A stretch of 64,000 bases of DNA, taken from assembly GCA_024036415.1 (NCBI GenBank), contig JAMWET010006792.1, forward strand, positions 179,001 to 243,000. Direction: 5' to 3'. Source of the DNA: Prochilodus magdalenae. Its lineage: Eukaryota; Chordata; Actinopteri; Characiformes; Prochilodontidae. The position numbers were made by a program, and so were the translations under genes. How positions within the stretch are numbered: position 1 is the first letter of the stretch; the number at the start of each line of letters is the position of its first letter. A model generated the notes under the pieces. The model searched no databases. It saw only the letters and a list, made by a program, of their open reading frames with translations, and was not told the origin of the DNA. Below, in pieces: positions 1 through 20,410 of this stretch.

Positions 1-962
1 GTCACTGTGCATCGTTCAACTATTCGGCGCACTTTACACAAGGAGATGCTGTATGGGAGAGTGATGCAGAGGAAGCCTTTTCTCCGCCCCACATCGCAAA
101 CAAACAGAGCCGCTTAAGGTACGCTAAAGCACATTTGGACAAGCCAGCTTCATTTTGGAATAAGGTGCTGTGGACTGACGAAAATAAAATAGAGTTATTT
201 GGGCATAACAAGGGCCGTTATGCATGGAGGAAAAAGAACACAGCACTCCAAGAAAAACACCTGCTACCTACAGTAAAATTTTGTGGTGGTTCCATCATGC
301 TGTGGGGCTGTGTGGCCAGTACAGGGACTGGGAATGTTGGTAAAGTTAAGGGACGCATGGATTCAAATCAGTATAAGCAGATTCTGGAGACCAATGTCCA
401 GGAATCAGTGACAAAGCTGAAGCTGCGACGGGGCTAGATCTTCCAACAAGACAACGACCCTAAACACTGCTCAAAATCTACTAATGCATTCATGCAGAGG
501 AAAAAGTACAAGTTCTGGAATGGCCATCTCCCCAGTCCCCAGACCTGAATATTATTGAAAATCTGTGGTGTCACGTAAAGAGAGCTGTCCATGCTCGGAA
601 ACCATCAAACCTGAATGAACTAGAGATGTTTTGTAAAGAAGAATGGTCTAAAACACCTTCAGCCACAATCCAGACTCTCATTAGAAGCTATAGGAAGCGT
701 TTAGAGGCTGTTTTTTCTGTAAAAGGAAGATCTACTAAATATGGAGTTTTTTTTGGTGCCCAAATTTATGCACCTGCCTAATTTTGTTTAGACAATTATT
801 GCACACTTTCTGTAAATCATATAAACTTCATTTCACTTCTCAAATATCACTGTGTTTGTCCCTTATATGATATATTTAACAGATTTTTTTTATCCAAACA
901 ATCAATGCTTTATAAAGGTAAATCAGGAAAATAAACAAGGCTGCCCAAACGCGACCCCATTG
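1..962 (+). mobile_element. Tc1/mariner element, cut by window edge, inactive
   Basis: Right portion of a Tc1-type DNA transposon; its left end lies outside the window. The transposase reads on the + strand. An open stretch at 135-437 holds the first catalytic aspartate in the context LWTDENKIELFGH and then the WGCVASTGTG segment. After a stop at 435-437 the frame is broken, but [13 protein letters not shown] and SPQTPDLN-like remnants follow (about 440-560). The right terminal inverted repeat runs to 962, next to a TA target at 963-964. Its last 180 bp match the right end of the element at 42102-43401. The breaks make it non-autonomous. Confidence 0.9.
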
Positions 963-964
963 TA

Positions 965-2600
965 TAATGGCTACAAGCAGTAAAAGTCATTCAAAATAAT
1001 GATTTTAAATAAAACAAAAGTTAAATCATTAATGTGGCTAAGACAAGCAGGTTTTTGGAATCCCTGAAATGCTTTAAATACTCCACAGCAGTCGTCTAGT
1101 GAAAATATGTTTCTGAGTGAAATGAAGTTGTGGAGTTCTTACTTGTATTACTGCTGATGAGGCAGGGGACCCCAAATCACACATGTATATTAACAAATGA
1201 AAGAAGATTTTATGTAATGGGGCATGGTTTTAAAGCTAGTCAGGAAGATCTTCCTTCCTGAGGCCCCAGACTCAATATTATGCATACATACAGCTAATTT
1301 AACAGATTGAAAGCTGTTCATTTAAGTTGACTGTGGAAGCTTTGAGTGAATCAGTCTGAAGCCCGAGGTCCAAGATCATATTTAAAATAAGTTGCGCAGT
1401 TCATTGAAAATGGCTGTGAGAGATCAAGACCCAACAGCATACAAACATGTACAACCTTATAGGAGCATGGGCCCTTATTACTTGCCGCTGGCTGGGGGAA
1501 ATTGCAGCCGGTCTGAGGCCCAGTCCCGGAAGTCATTCATACATATGCCACCTTTAAAGCAAGGGATGCTGATCATTAAAACTAAATCTGGGAGCTCAGA
1601 CACAAAAAGGGCTGATTGTAAGACCCAACATCATACATTCATGAAACATCCATACCCAAGTATTCATACCCATGAGGAAGTGGCCCTGTTCACCAAACCT
1701 AAAACTGGGAACTTAAAGGCAAACTGGCTTAGATATGAGACCTAACAACAAACATTCATAAAATTAATTTAATAGACGGGAATGCATTTATTCAACCTGG
1801 TTGTACAAGTCAGGCATTCAGGCTAAAGCCTGTGCATGATATATACTTATACCCGAGTTAAGGAAATTAGTCCATTTTCATTAAAAGTGCCTTAATGAGC
1901 TCTGATTCCGACAGGTTGAGGGCACAGTTAGACTGAGGCCATAGATCCAACATCATGAATTAATATACCACATTATAAAAGAATGGGCCTCTTGTCTGTA
2001 AAGATGGCTTTGAGAGCTTGGTCGATGACAGACAGTGGAGAGACCCAACATTACACATTTATACAAAGTGTAGCACTTCTAGCTTCCCTCCTGAATGGGC
2101 TATAACACTGTGATAATAGCTTGAATACAGGATACCAATCTCTATTCACAGAAGATTTTGAACTACTAGAACAAACTGAAAATAATTTTGGACCAGTTAG
2201 GTTCGCTCTAGGAGCAGTGGAAATCAGACACAAGACCTGGTGTATGGAAATTAAGTGACTGTATTGGCACACTTGAATGTAAATTTCACAGTTCTGCAAA
2301 AGGATGAAATAACACCAAGAAAAAAAATTAATTGATCAAGTAAAACATAAATAAACAACCAGGTCAGAGAAAGTTCAGGTAAGTACGCTTCGATTTCTCC
2401 CTTTTAGTGTCACTTATTACTAAGTACTAATTATTGTGTTAAGGTAAGTGTTACTATTTAAGGGTTTTGAGTTTAGCGTTTGTTGAATCTATTTAGGTAG
2501 CACTATTTTCTGGGTTTAGTGTTTGATGTATGAATTTAGATATCACTATTTTTCCCCTTTTTGAAAGTGAACCTGTGATTGGCTACATTTACTTCTTTCA
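965..2600. other. Intergenic DNA with a degenerate recurring motif, no gene seen
   Basis: No coding exon could be supported. A loose motif of the form GACCCAACATCATACATT recurs with changes near 1428, 1622, 1739, 1946 and 2041, at uneven spacing of roughly 100-200 bp, which suggests a very old tandem or dispersed repeat. Open frames here are short and have no family resemblance. Confidence 0.4.
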
Positions 2601-2752
2601 GGGCCCCAGTACTTGAGCTACACTGGCGATCTGTTCGAAACTGGTGTGGGTGATCAGGACAACTGGGTAGTCACATATTGCAGCAGCCAAAGTACAGTAA
2701 AGAACAATAATAGAAAATGTACATAAATAAAGAGAAGAAGAAAAAGAAGTAC

Positions 2753-2775
2753 TCTAATAATAATAATAATAATAA
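2753..2775. repeat. (AAT)n microsatellite
   Basis: About seven AAT/TAA units close to the 3' tail of the reverse-strand LINE, a common tail type for such elements. Confidence 0.9.
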
Positions 2776-3719
2776 GCACCACTATGGGTGGGATGGTAGT
2801 AAAACTGTTAAAATAAAGTGACTATATAAAGTAAAGTATACTGCCTTTAAGGTAGCTGTACAATGTAAACAACAGTACAGATAACGTATATTAAATAAAT
2901 GTGCTATCTTATAGGCATAGACAAAGTGGCAGAGCACAGTGATATGGCAGAGTATGGAACAGTGTAATGTGTAATATCCAGCTGGTGCTCAGTTAGTGTC
3001 CAATAATGTCCCAGCACAGTGAAGAGGCGTTGTACAGGGTGATCGCTGTTGGTACAAACAATCTCCTGTACCTTTCTTTTCTACAGCGGAGCTGTATGGG
3101 CCTGTTGCTTTAAGTGCTCCACTGAAGGAAGGGGGTGTGATGTATTGTCCAGGAACTCCAGTGAGTTTGTTAAGTGACTTCCTTTTGACCACCAGCTCCA
3201 CCAACCATCCAGTGGGCAACCAAGAACTGAGCCAGCCATCCTGATCAGCTTGTTGAGCTTTTTAACATCTGCTACTTTGATGATACCTCCCCAGCAAACT
3301 GCCGCAAAGAAGACAGCACCTGCAACAACAGAATGGTACAAGATCTTCAACATCTTGCAGCACACATTGAAAAACCTGAGCCTTCTCAAGAGGTAGAGTC
3401 TGCTCATCTCCTTCTTGTACACAGCCTCCGTGTTGGCCTTTCAGTCCAGTTTGTTGACACCCAGGTATTTGTGGGTATCTACCAGCTCAACATTCTGACC
3501 CATGATGGTAATGGGACTGATCATGGACAATGGGGTTGTTGTCACCTTCAAAGTTGATCTTCAGACACCAACTGTGGGGTGAGTGGGTGTGAAAAGGAGT
3601 ATGGACAAAGTGGAGGTGTTGAGGGAGTGGGGATGATGCCATTGTCAATAATGGGGAAGGATGGTGTTGTGTTGAACCTCATTCATTGTGTTCAAGTCAT
3701 TCATTGACTGTGTCCAGAC

Positions 3720-4201
3720 TGTGTAAGGGCAGGTTCTGGGACTTGTCCTGCACCAGCCACTAGAGGGCAACGCAGGAGCAGGCCCCATTAAGACAGATTA
3801 AATACACCTGTGGGACACTCTACTTAAGAGCAGTGCTCCAGACCAGCGTTGCTCAGTCTTTGTTTTGACTCAACCGGTAACCTGGTCTCTCATGGTAAAA
3901 GAGAAAAGTGAAAAGAAAATAAAGATTCCTTTGTTAAAAGCACATCCCTGTTTTGTTGTCCTGATTCCTTAGTCTTTTGGTTGGGGGAGTCTCGTTTTGA
4001 TTTTTGTTGGTTGCCACGTGCTCGCCAGCTCCCCGCAATCCTTTGTTCTCCTGGCTGCCATATTTGTTTAGCGTGCCTTTTTAGTTGCCACCTGTTTTTG
4101 TTTTTCCACCTCACTGCTAGTTGCTCTTCAGTTATATAGTTCAGTTGTCTGCTACCTTTCTGCTCTGCACTTGGGTTCCTCTCAAGCTCGCCGTCGTTGC
4201 A
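3720..4201 (+). mobile_element. Probable solo LTR nested in the LINE
   Basis: A block that begins TGTG, ends TTGCA, carries an AATAAA-type signal near 3918 and finishes with the GCACTTGGGTTCCTCTC-type end seen in many fish gypsy-like LTRs. It separates two parts of the LINE reading frame, which suggests insertion into it. I could not find a clear target-site duplication, so the edges are approximate and the class is inferred from overall layout. Confidence 0.5.
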
Positions 4202-4880
4202 CTTGCACGTGGCAGGTCTGGGTTCGAACCTGCCTGGAGTGAGTCACCTGTTACAGACTGCCCCTCACAGCTTGCTGTTTATTCTTGAAGCTAGTGATCT
4301 GTTTCATACCAGCCCATACAGCCTTAGCATTGTTTTGCTGAAGTCTTCCTTCCAGTTTCCTTCTGTAGGCCTCCTTATTCTCCGTCAACTTCCTCATCAG
4401 CTCCTTCTGCACACTCCTTAGCAGTTCTCTGTCCTTCATTCTAAAAGCCTGCCTCTTCTTGTTTAACAATTCCTTCAGGTGTTTGGTGATCCAGGGTTTG
4501 CTGTTGGGAAAACAATGCACCCGACTGACAGGAACAATGGTGTCAGTGCAGAAATTGATATAACTGGTCATGCAGTCTGTCATCTGGTTAACATCATCAC
4601 CAGCTGATTCACCGAAATCCCCCAGTCTGTGGTAACAAACCAGACATGGTCTATGGTGACCACCTCCTGATTGTCTTCTTTGTCACCGGTTGCCTTAAAA
4701 CATGGGAGTTAGTAGAACCTGGTTGTGGTCCGATCTTCCCAGCGGAGGAAGGGCAGATGAACTGTAAGCATCCTTAACATTAGCATACAGAAGATCAGCA
4801 CTCTGTTCTCCCTGGTTGTACAGCTGACAAACTGGTGGAATTTTGGTAGAGAGCTTTTTTCACTTCGCTTACTGTGTTAG

Positions 4881-6735
4881 ATACACATACATAAACACCA
4901 AAGCTCCCTACACGTTACCCCCGAGTTTCTATCTGTAATGTAGGGGTTAATCTCTACTGATACAGCCCTGTGTGCGAACTGTAACCGAGACGCATAAAGT
5001 GGATTTAGTGAATATTAAGTTAACTTTATTCCCATTCCACCTCAAATAATGTAGCAGTGACTTTCAGACGAATGACTGGCACTGCGTGCCTGCCTGAATT
5101 TTTAAGGTGGAACGAAAATTAAAATGAGAGGTTGAATTTAGGCTAGATACTTTATTTAGTCCAATTCAGTTGAACACAATATCATCCAGTTTACAGCACA
5201 GCTGTACTACAGAAGCTAGTTGGGTTTTGTGAAGATATCACAGGGTTATGGATGGAAGTAAAAGACATGCTCCTCTGTCAGCTGTGGCGGTGCTGGCCTA
5301 CGGCAATAAGATCTGGGTTTTTAGGATTGCTGTGTTTTTCCTCGCATTCACACATCAGCTGTTGGAGGTATGTCCTCTTTGTTGGGTCTGCCCGCTAAGC
5401 TGTGTGTTTATTAGTTTATGCATCTTTATCTTTGTGGGTTTAACTGTCTAATGTTAACGTATTTGTGGTCTTCTCTAGACCGTGTCTGTGGTGAACGGTC
5501 GTATGATTCCGTTGTGAATCCAGTATGTGTGTGTGAATTCAGCTCTCTGATTGGCTGCTGTTGTTTTGTACTAAGGTGTCGGGATATGTAGGGTACGGAC
5601 TGCGTTGCTGTCAGGAAGGCAGCCTGATGCAATGAGCCCCAATGCTGGACATTAGCTGTGTCTGTGTATGTGTACTCTGGGGTGAGCTGGTTTGCCCTAT
5701 GTAGCTCCAGGTCTGAAAAAGTCCCACTCTGGCCCTTGCCTTACATAACGGAATCATCTGATCTGGTGTCCAGTATTGCCTGCTAAAATGAAAATCAATA
5801 TTTTGTCTTCACAGAGATTCCAAACACACCCATTTCAAATACTGGATAAGGCATGAAGTTCTGCTAGAAATAAGCATATGCTCAGTTTAATAGATGTGCA
5901 GCTTTAACCCTCAATAAAAAATATAATATATAATATTGTAATAATTTGTAAAGAAAATATGTTGACTTTTTTAAGTTCATTTTTAAATCAGCGCTTTTAT
6001 ACTTTTACTTAAAGTCATACTTCAACTTTTACTTAAGTGCTGATATTATTTAAGTAAGGGACTTGGGTACTTTTGCCATGGACTCTGCTTGAACTTAGGC
6101 AACCTTTGATGCATAGAGGCTTATGAGAACTGGCAGTAAGTGAGGCTTTAAACTGTAAATAAATCATTATCGTTTAGTTGGAGGAAGTGTACATGCATGC
6201 ACATTTACCAAGCAGTTTATTAGGAATACCCCGTCGTTTCTACTTGTCCATTTTAACAGCTCAGCTGACCATGTGGTCTCACTTTGTAGTACTAAAATCA
6301 CAGACTCTAGTACATCTGGTTTGCACATTCTTTGCTAGCACCCTCTCGCCATGCTTGTAGAAGGTGTATAATGATTTTTTTTAAGAAGGCTCATTCAACA
6401 AGAGCTGTACTCAACACAAGGCAAATAGGAAATCTTCCCTGTTTTATGAAACAAAATGATAGATTATAGGCAGGAGCTTTATGTGTGCTGTGTGTACAGA
6501 AAAAGTGTGGAGCAGCTCAAATTGCGTCGTAGACCAAGAATCACTGATCTCATTTAATGAAACTGCTGAATCTATGTGAAGCTATATTCAGATATATTTC
6601 TAATATAAAGATGATACATTTGTACAGCATAAATAAAGTACACTTGTGGGCAGTAAAAATCTCTGTTCTTATGTATTAGGTTATGTTTTTTGTAATATGT
6701 ATTTGGCATGTATTGTACTGTCATTGTACTCAGAC
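4881..6735. other. Intergenic DNA upstream of kctd17, no gene seen
   Basis: No exon was supported. The stretch around 5970-6070 is rich in ACTTTTACTTAAGT-like words in both orientations, which is typical of a decayed DNA-transposon end. The rest is AT-rich single-copy-looking sequence. Confidence 0.4.
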
Positions 6736-6739
6736 TGAC

Positions 6740-7465
6740 TCATTATTTATGTAATCAGCTCCGCTTACAATATAGGCAAGCCTTGTACCTGCAGACTGTA
6801 GTTTATCTGCGTACTTTGTTACCATGTTCTTTAATGGTCAGTAACCCCACAGGAGACACAGTAGGTATTATCTTTCTTAGCACTGCAGTGATACGGTGGT
6901 GTGTTAGTGTGTGGCTCTGGTATGAGTAGTTCAGACATAGTAGTGCTGTTGGAGTTTATAAACACCTAAATATCACCGCTGGACTGAGAATAGTCCACCA
7001 ACCAAAACTATCCAGCGAACAGTGTCCTGTGGACAGCGTCTTGTGACAACTGATGATGGACTAGAGAGTGACCAACACAAACTGTACTGCAAAATGTGAG
7101 CTACCATCTCTGACTTCACAATTGCAAGATGAACCAACAAGGTAGAAGTGTGTAATAGAATTGGGGTGAGTGAACAGCTTATTAACTACAGTACTATGCA
7201 CTATTAAAACAGTGCTGCGTCTGATCCACGCGCACCAGAGCAACACACATTAACACATCACTGCCACGTCAGTGTCACTGCAGTGCTGAGAATGATTCAC
7301 CACCTACCTGCATGGGTGGTCCTGTGTAGGTTTTTACCACTGAAGAACCGAGCGAAAAGGGCTGACAAAGTATGCAGAGAAAAGGTGGACTACAGTCTGT
7401 AACTGCAGAACTACAGAGTGTATCTATATGCTAAGCAGAGCTCATAAATGGACAGTCGTTGTAAT
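6740..7465. repeat. Palindromic non-autonomous DNA element, copy 1
   Basis: Shares ordered blocks with copies at 26050-26704 and 40046-40648: GTTGGAGTTT, GAATAGTCCACCAACC, CAGTGTCCTGTGG, then TCAGTGTCACTGCAGTGCTGAGAATGAT-like text. The two halves are partly inverted copies of each other. No coding capacity is seen. It ends only about 65-200 bp upstream of the kctd17 promoter region. Confidence 0.7.
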
Positions 7466-7529
7466 TAATCGCTAAGTGACCAGGCTAGCTAGGCTAATTT
7501 ACTAGCCAGCTCTGGATGCCGTCGCTAGG

Positions 7530-7676
7530 AGTATGCGCAGTGTAAGGTGGTGGGCGGGCGTACTGGAGCACTTGCGGGGAGCAGTGCATCCTCCGAGAAG
7601 CGATAAAGCTAGCACCTCAGGCGGAATAAATCCCATCGAGAAGAATTACACCAGCTTAATCTCACATTTTTAACCC
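7530..7676 (+). promoter_or_regulatory. kctd17: kctd17 core promoter / 5' UTR region
   Basis: Just upstream of the start codon the base composition shifts to GC-rich. A GGGCGGGCG GC-box lies at about 7551-7559 and an NRF1-like TATGCGCAGT at about 7531-7540. No TATA box is evident, which fits a broadly expressed gene with a CpG-type promoter. This is motif reading only; the transcription start is not known. Confidence 0.45.
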
Positions 7677-15711
<8,035 letters not shown>

Positions 15712-17749
15712 ACTGCTTGTATCAATGTTTCAATCCCAGCAATAGGTGAGGACAAATGCTAGCTCTGTGTGTTGGTGGTAGTTAATGGTAGATGTAGAAA
15801 TCTCAACTGGTCTATAGTAAGAGGATCCTGGGTTGTATTTTATTGCACTGGGCTACAATTTGGAGAAATCATGACAGGGCTCAATTTAAAGGAGGATGCA
15901 AAGGAATACTATGTCACAGTCCAAAAAAAACAGATTATCAGATAATTTTTATGTTTTATTTAGGCCCATTTACATTTTAATTTAATTAATGTTTGAATTG
16001 TTCCCTCACAATTAATAGTTAAACTGCCGCATTATGTGTAAGATATTGTTATGCATATTGGTATTTTACCTGTCTGCTACAGCATATATGGGTTGAACTT
16101 AAATAATGAATGCTTTAATTTAAGAACATTACATCCAAATCAGCTGAACAGTGTTGTTATAACAATCATCTCCATACATGGCCACCAGTTTTAATGGCTC
16201 AACAGTTTTAATGACGGTTTGTGGCTAAGTCAGCTAGCTATCAAGTCTGTTTGACTATCAAGTATTCCTTTTTTAACTTACTGGATTTAGTGTAACACAA
16301 GGGAATCCCAGCATTGAAAAATGGGACTACATTAAACGGCAGTGGGCGAGTGATTAGATGAAGTTAAGGGTAGCTTCTTATTTTAATTTCCTATTCCACC
16401 ATAAGTTAAAAAACAGACAGGCCGTACAGGCACAGGTACCTGCTGCACTTTTTAGCAGCAAGTTGATTGGAAATTTGAATAAGAAACTTATTCATATTCT
16501 TATAAACTTTTTTTTTCGCAACCTATCAAATTCAGAGCAAATGTGTGAATTTTGCTACAATGCCACTCAGTCTGGTCCTGAATGACACAATAGGCGGTTT
16601 ATTACATTTGCTTTAAGCCTTCAGTGTTTGAATTTAAATCTCCAGTTGCGTATTAAAGCTGTATGTTAACTAGTTATATTTGTTTAAAAGCACATTATTA
16701 AAGTACTTTATTTACTACTGTTACTTCAGTGAAACAGGTAAGACATGGAATATAAACATGTTACATTTATTCATAAACATTTACTTGCCTGCGATGATTT
16801 GTTTTAGACGTTTTCTGGGGGGTTTTATGTTGTTGGTATTAGCTGTCTGATTTTTAACTTTTGTCTTCTCTGACAGAAGATGGGTGACACCTCAGATGGA
16901 TGAAATAGATCCCCAGTAACGTAACAACGTATCAATAATGTAGCAACAATTAAAGATATGTATACATTCACTAAATTATCAAGAGACTTTTACTTGCTGT
17001 GTAAATAATATGTATTAATGAGCTGGTGAATTCAGTCGTTGTACACTTTATTTGGAGTGTACTGCTTATAAGTGAACTATTGAGGGAATACCACAAATTT
17101 AAAAACAGCAAATAACATTGTCATATTGAAGGGCAGACATCAGAAGTAAACACAGAACAGCCGTATCTCCACACTCACAGAATCAGAGAGATCATGTGAT
17201 TTCTCAATCATGTGAGTGAATTGCAGGCAATATATATATATTTTTTATGTAATATGTTTACAATCAAATCTTTAATATTGCTCCATCATTAGCTTTGTTG
17301 CACACGGTTATGCTTTATGTAATTTTGTTTTTGTTTAAACATTAACAATGAACTTATTTAACTTATTAGTTATTATTCATTTATTTATACTGGGGCGGAG
17401 CCTGAGTGACCACACTTTCCCCCTCTCCTATAGGTTAATTTTTAATTACAACTGGCCTAACTGAGCAATCACAAAGTGTCGCACACCCTGGTCCACTTTC
17501 TATTACTAACATATATGGGAATGGAACGTCAAAAAAATAAACTAAGAGACATTTTCTGAAATTAAAACTGAAAAACTAAAAGAAAGTTACAATACCCTTA
17601 AATTATCCTCACATTACATGATCTACTCCGACATGCTGTGGTAGACAGATAAAATGACACATTCTTTGGCGGCATCCAAAATATTTATGTATTTGACTGT
17701 AAATCTGAGTTGCTGAAAATGTGAAATGGTCTATAATTTTATATAGATA
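15712..17749. other. kctd17 3' flank / probable 3' UTR, no further gene
   Basis: No exon with family resemblance was found. A strong-looking acceptor, CTTCTCTGACAG at about 16866-16877, is followed by a short frame reaching a stop within about ten codons, so it could be a minor 3' exon. ATTAAA words occur at about 16652 and an AATAAA at 17536-17541, but none can be assigned. The rest is AT-rich. Confidence 0.4.
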
Positions 17750-19184
17750 TAGTGCCTTACATGAGTATTCAATCCCCTTCATCATGTCATCATGTACAAG
17801 TGACACTTTATATATGGGTGATTCCAGATTTGGAGGACAAATTGACCCTTTATTTGAACATTATGCATCTCAAACATCAAAGTACACCTTATGCTATACT
17901 TACTTATGCCCTGTTACTCGGGGTGGGGGGCGGGGTTCGAGTTAAGTAAACAATTTAGGATTATTGTAAGATAAATTATGTGGTAACAGTGTTGAAATTA
18001 GCAGAGTTACACAAAGTACTAGGGTTGAATTTATAAATTACTTTTGATTGTAGATTGACATTAAATATTACATATATATATATACTCAGTGTCACAGAAA
18101 TTTAGTTTAATAATGTTTAATAAAGTTTTTCAAAGGAAGCATTAACAGGATGCGAAGGAGCATTATATAATCTGGTTTCAAAAAGGTAACTATCCGGTTA
18201 CAGTCAGAGTAACAAAGACAGTAATCAGATTTGTCCGTGAGGATGACTGGCAAAAACTGCTTTAATTTTGCTTGGGAGCATAAAGATTGGGCTCTGGAGC
18301 AATGGAAGAAGGTCATGTGGTCTGATGAGTCCAGATTTACCCCGTTCCAGAGTGATAGGCGCATCAGGGTAAGAAGAGAGGCATCTGAGTGTCTACCATA
18401 TAAGTCTGTGGGTGCAGTGCTATGATCTGGGGTTGCTGCAACATATGATCAGTTCAGCAACGTTATGTGCCAAAAGAAAACTTTATTTAAATGAAATTAA
18501 AATGTAAATTAAAATCACTAAATCCACTTGTTAGAAATTCAGCATACAAAAGCCGGGATTAGTCCAGTGTTGCTTTGAGTTTATTTAGATAGATGTGTGG
18601 TCTTATTTATGTGCATGCAGAATCACACGACCACAGCTTAGATCATAAGCCTGTCGCCACTCCACTCCAGATCTAGTCTGACATATTTTAAGGAGAGATG
18701 AGGGTCAGGAAGCGGGAAAATAGATAGGGTGAAAGTGAAGGAGGAGAAGGAGGGGGTATGAAGGTCGGGATTGTTATCACCTTAAAGGTGGAGGACTAAG
18801 TGTCATTTCGGTACAAATAAAGGAGCGGTGATGAGGGTTTGACAGTTGTCACCTCTGTGCAACAAATGTGCTAAAACTGTGCAGTAACCATGGCTGGACC
18901 ATAAGAAAGTCACGTATAAGGGAAATTAACACAATAACAAATTTAAAAACAACCTGGAACAAATTTGCCAGGATGAAAATCACTCCCAAACAGTATGCAA
19001 AGGAGGTAGAAACTTGCCCTAGCAGACCTAAAGACCTGCTAAAAAATCTTTTTAAAAACGTGCTGACAAATAATGACTTTAAAATAAAACAAATACTGGC
19101 TGGATCAATCTGTGTCATATGTAAAAGACAAATCTGATTAATCTAATACATTTTAAGGGTGCTGAATACTGTTGCAAGGCACTG
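17750..19184. mobile_element. TIR element with a nested Tc1 fragment
   Basis: Left end TAGTGCCTTACATGAGTATT and right end inverse CAGTGCCTTGCAACAGTATT make a pair of terminal inverted repeats flanked by TA, 1435 bp apart. Inside, 18231-18480 (+) encodes a piece of another mariner-like transposase (QWKKVMWSDESRFTPF, first catalytic Asp). An 89-codon open frame at 18868-19137 is probably the decayed end of the host element's own protein; its family is not recognised. Confidence 0.6.
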
Positions 19185-19794
19185 TATTTGATTAAATCTA
19201 AAATAAGTATTACTTTTAATACAGTTTAAGAAAATGTAATATAAATAGCACCTTCGACATAAACTTTATAGAAAGGTCAAAGGAAATTGGTCTTAATGAA
19301 ATTGTTAAATTTTTTTAATCAGTAAATTAACATAAAAACATCAAGAAAGCTGTCAGATAGACGTGGTCTTCTGGTAAAATACCCGGTAACTATGTTTTTT
19401 CCTATGACAACAAAGGACCTGCTGAAATGGGAGTTGTGGTGTGCCTTTTTACTGTGCAGTGTTTCTTGCTCAAACATGGAGGAGTCATTAAAACGAAACC
19501 TTACCTGCAATCTCCTCACAAAAGTCAATATATAAAGTCTGCAAACAACACAAGTAACATTGCACAGGCAGGTGAAGCTGATTGCAAGGAGTGTTTGCAA
19601 GCTGTGAGGGGTTACCTAGTAGGCTGCATTTTTTTAATTACAAATAAAAACATTATTAACTACATATTAAAACTTGCAGATGCCGTTTTTCTATTAACTA
19701 GTTTGCTGCAGAGGTTGTGTTAACACTTTTACCTCACAAATGAACAAAATATGTTGGCAAAACGTATGTGTATACGTATAAAACTGGATATATA

Positions 19795-20410
19795 CACTGA
19801 CATGCCAAAGGTCATGGTACAGGAACTAGAACCCCCTCTAGCTCCGAAAAGCACAGCAACTAAACATGGCATCTGTTTTACAAATGGACGGAAGACTTCT
19901 GGAGGGATGTTGAGTCATGTCGTCTAGATAGATAGTTCTGTGGTATTTGTAGGTGCAGGATCTCGGGTGCAAATGGACCTCTCCACCACATCACGTAAAT
20001 GCTCAATTGGTCTCAGGTTAAGCGATTATGCAGGGCACACCATTTGTTGAAATCCTCCAGATTGCTCCTCAAACTGATTCTGGACAACATGGTGGGTCTT
20101 CTATTCCTATATCCCATGGAAGCTAAAGAACACTCTACTGATATGCGGTATATGTGTGTGGGGCCTCTTGAATTGAATGTGGAGTCACTTGTCTGTTCAC
20201 ATGGACAATTCTAGCCTGATGCCCCCGATCATGCGGATTAAGTTCCTGAACCCGACCAGGTGCTCAGTCCACCTATGATGTATTACAGATACTCACAAGT
20301 GAACCCCTCACAACATGCACAGGTGTGGGCATTCCCAAGCCATCCCTTAAGGTAAAGAAAAAATCTAATAGCCCTACCATGGCCCAACCATAACTTTTGG
20401 TATGTAAGTG
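19795..20410 (-). mobile_element. Short TIR element with Tc1-type transposase end
   Basis: Left end CACTGACATGCCAAAGGTCA matches the inverse of the right end (CACTTACATACCAAAAGTTA), with TA on both sides. The reverse strand around 20040-19965 reads NLRPIEHLRDVVER, a decayed version of the DLNPIEHLW block that holds the last catalytic Glu of DD34E transposases. Non-autonomous, 616 bp. Confidence 0.7.

Larger units (their letters stand above)
2640..4880 (-). mobile_element. LINE (Rex/L2/CR1-like) retrotransposon remains, reverse strand
   Basis: Reverse-strand translation at 4583-4251 gives a reverse-transcriptase N-terminal segment (KPWITKHLKELLNKKRQAF, then a VQKELMRKL stretch). Reverse translation at 3422-2989 gives the C-terminal end of the same polyprotein (SRLYLLRRLRFFNVC, then VCWGGIIK and DNTSHPL), as in fish Rex/L2-type non-LTR elements. 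The 3' tail (low coordinates) is non-coding and ends near an AAT microsatellite. The endonuclease and central polymerase regions are missing or shattered, and an LTR-like block sits between the two coding parts, so the copy is dead. Confidence 0.85.

Noticed and set aside
4206..4226. A GGGTTCGAACC word that looks like a tRNA B-box or a primer-binding site after the LTR
   Set aside because: No cloverleaf can be drawn around it, and the spacing from the T-loop to a CCA end is several bases too short for a primer-binding site. Probably chance inside LINE/LTR remains.
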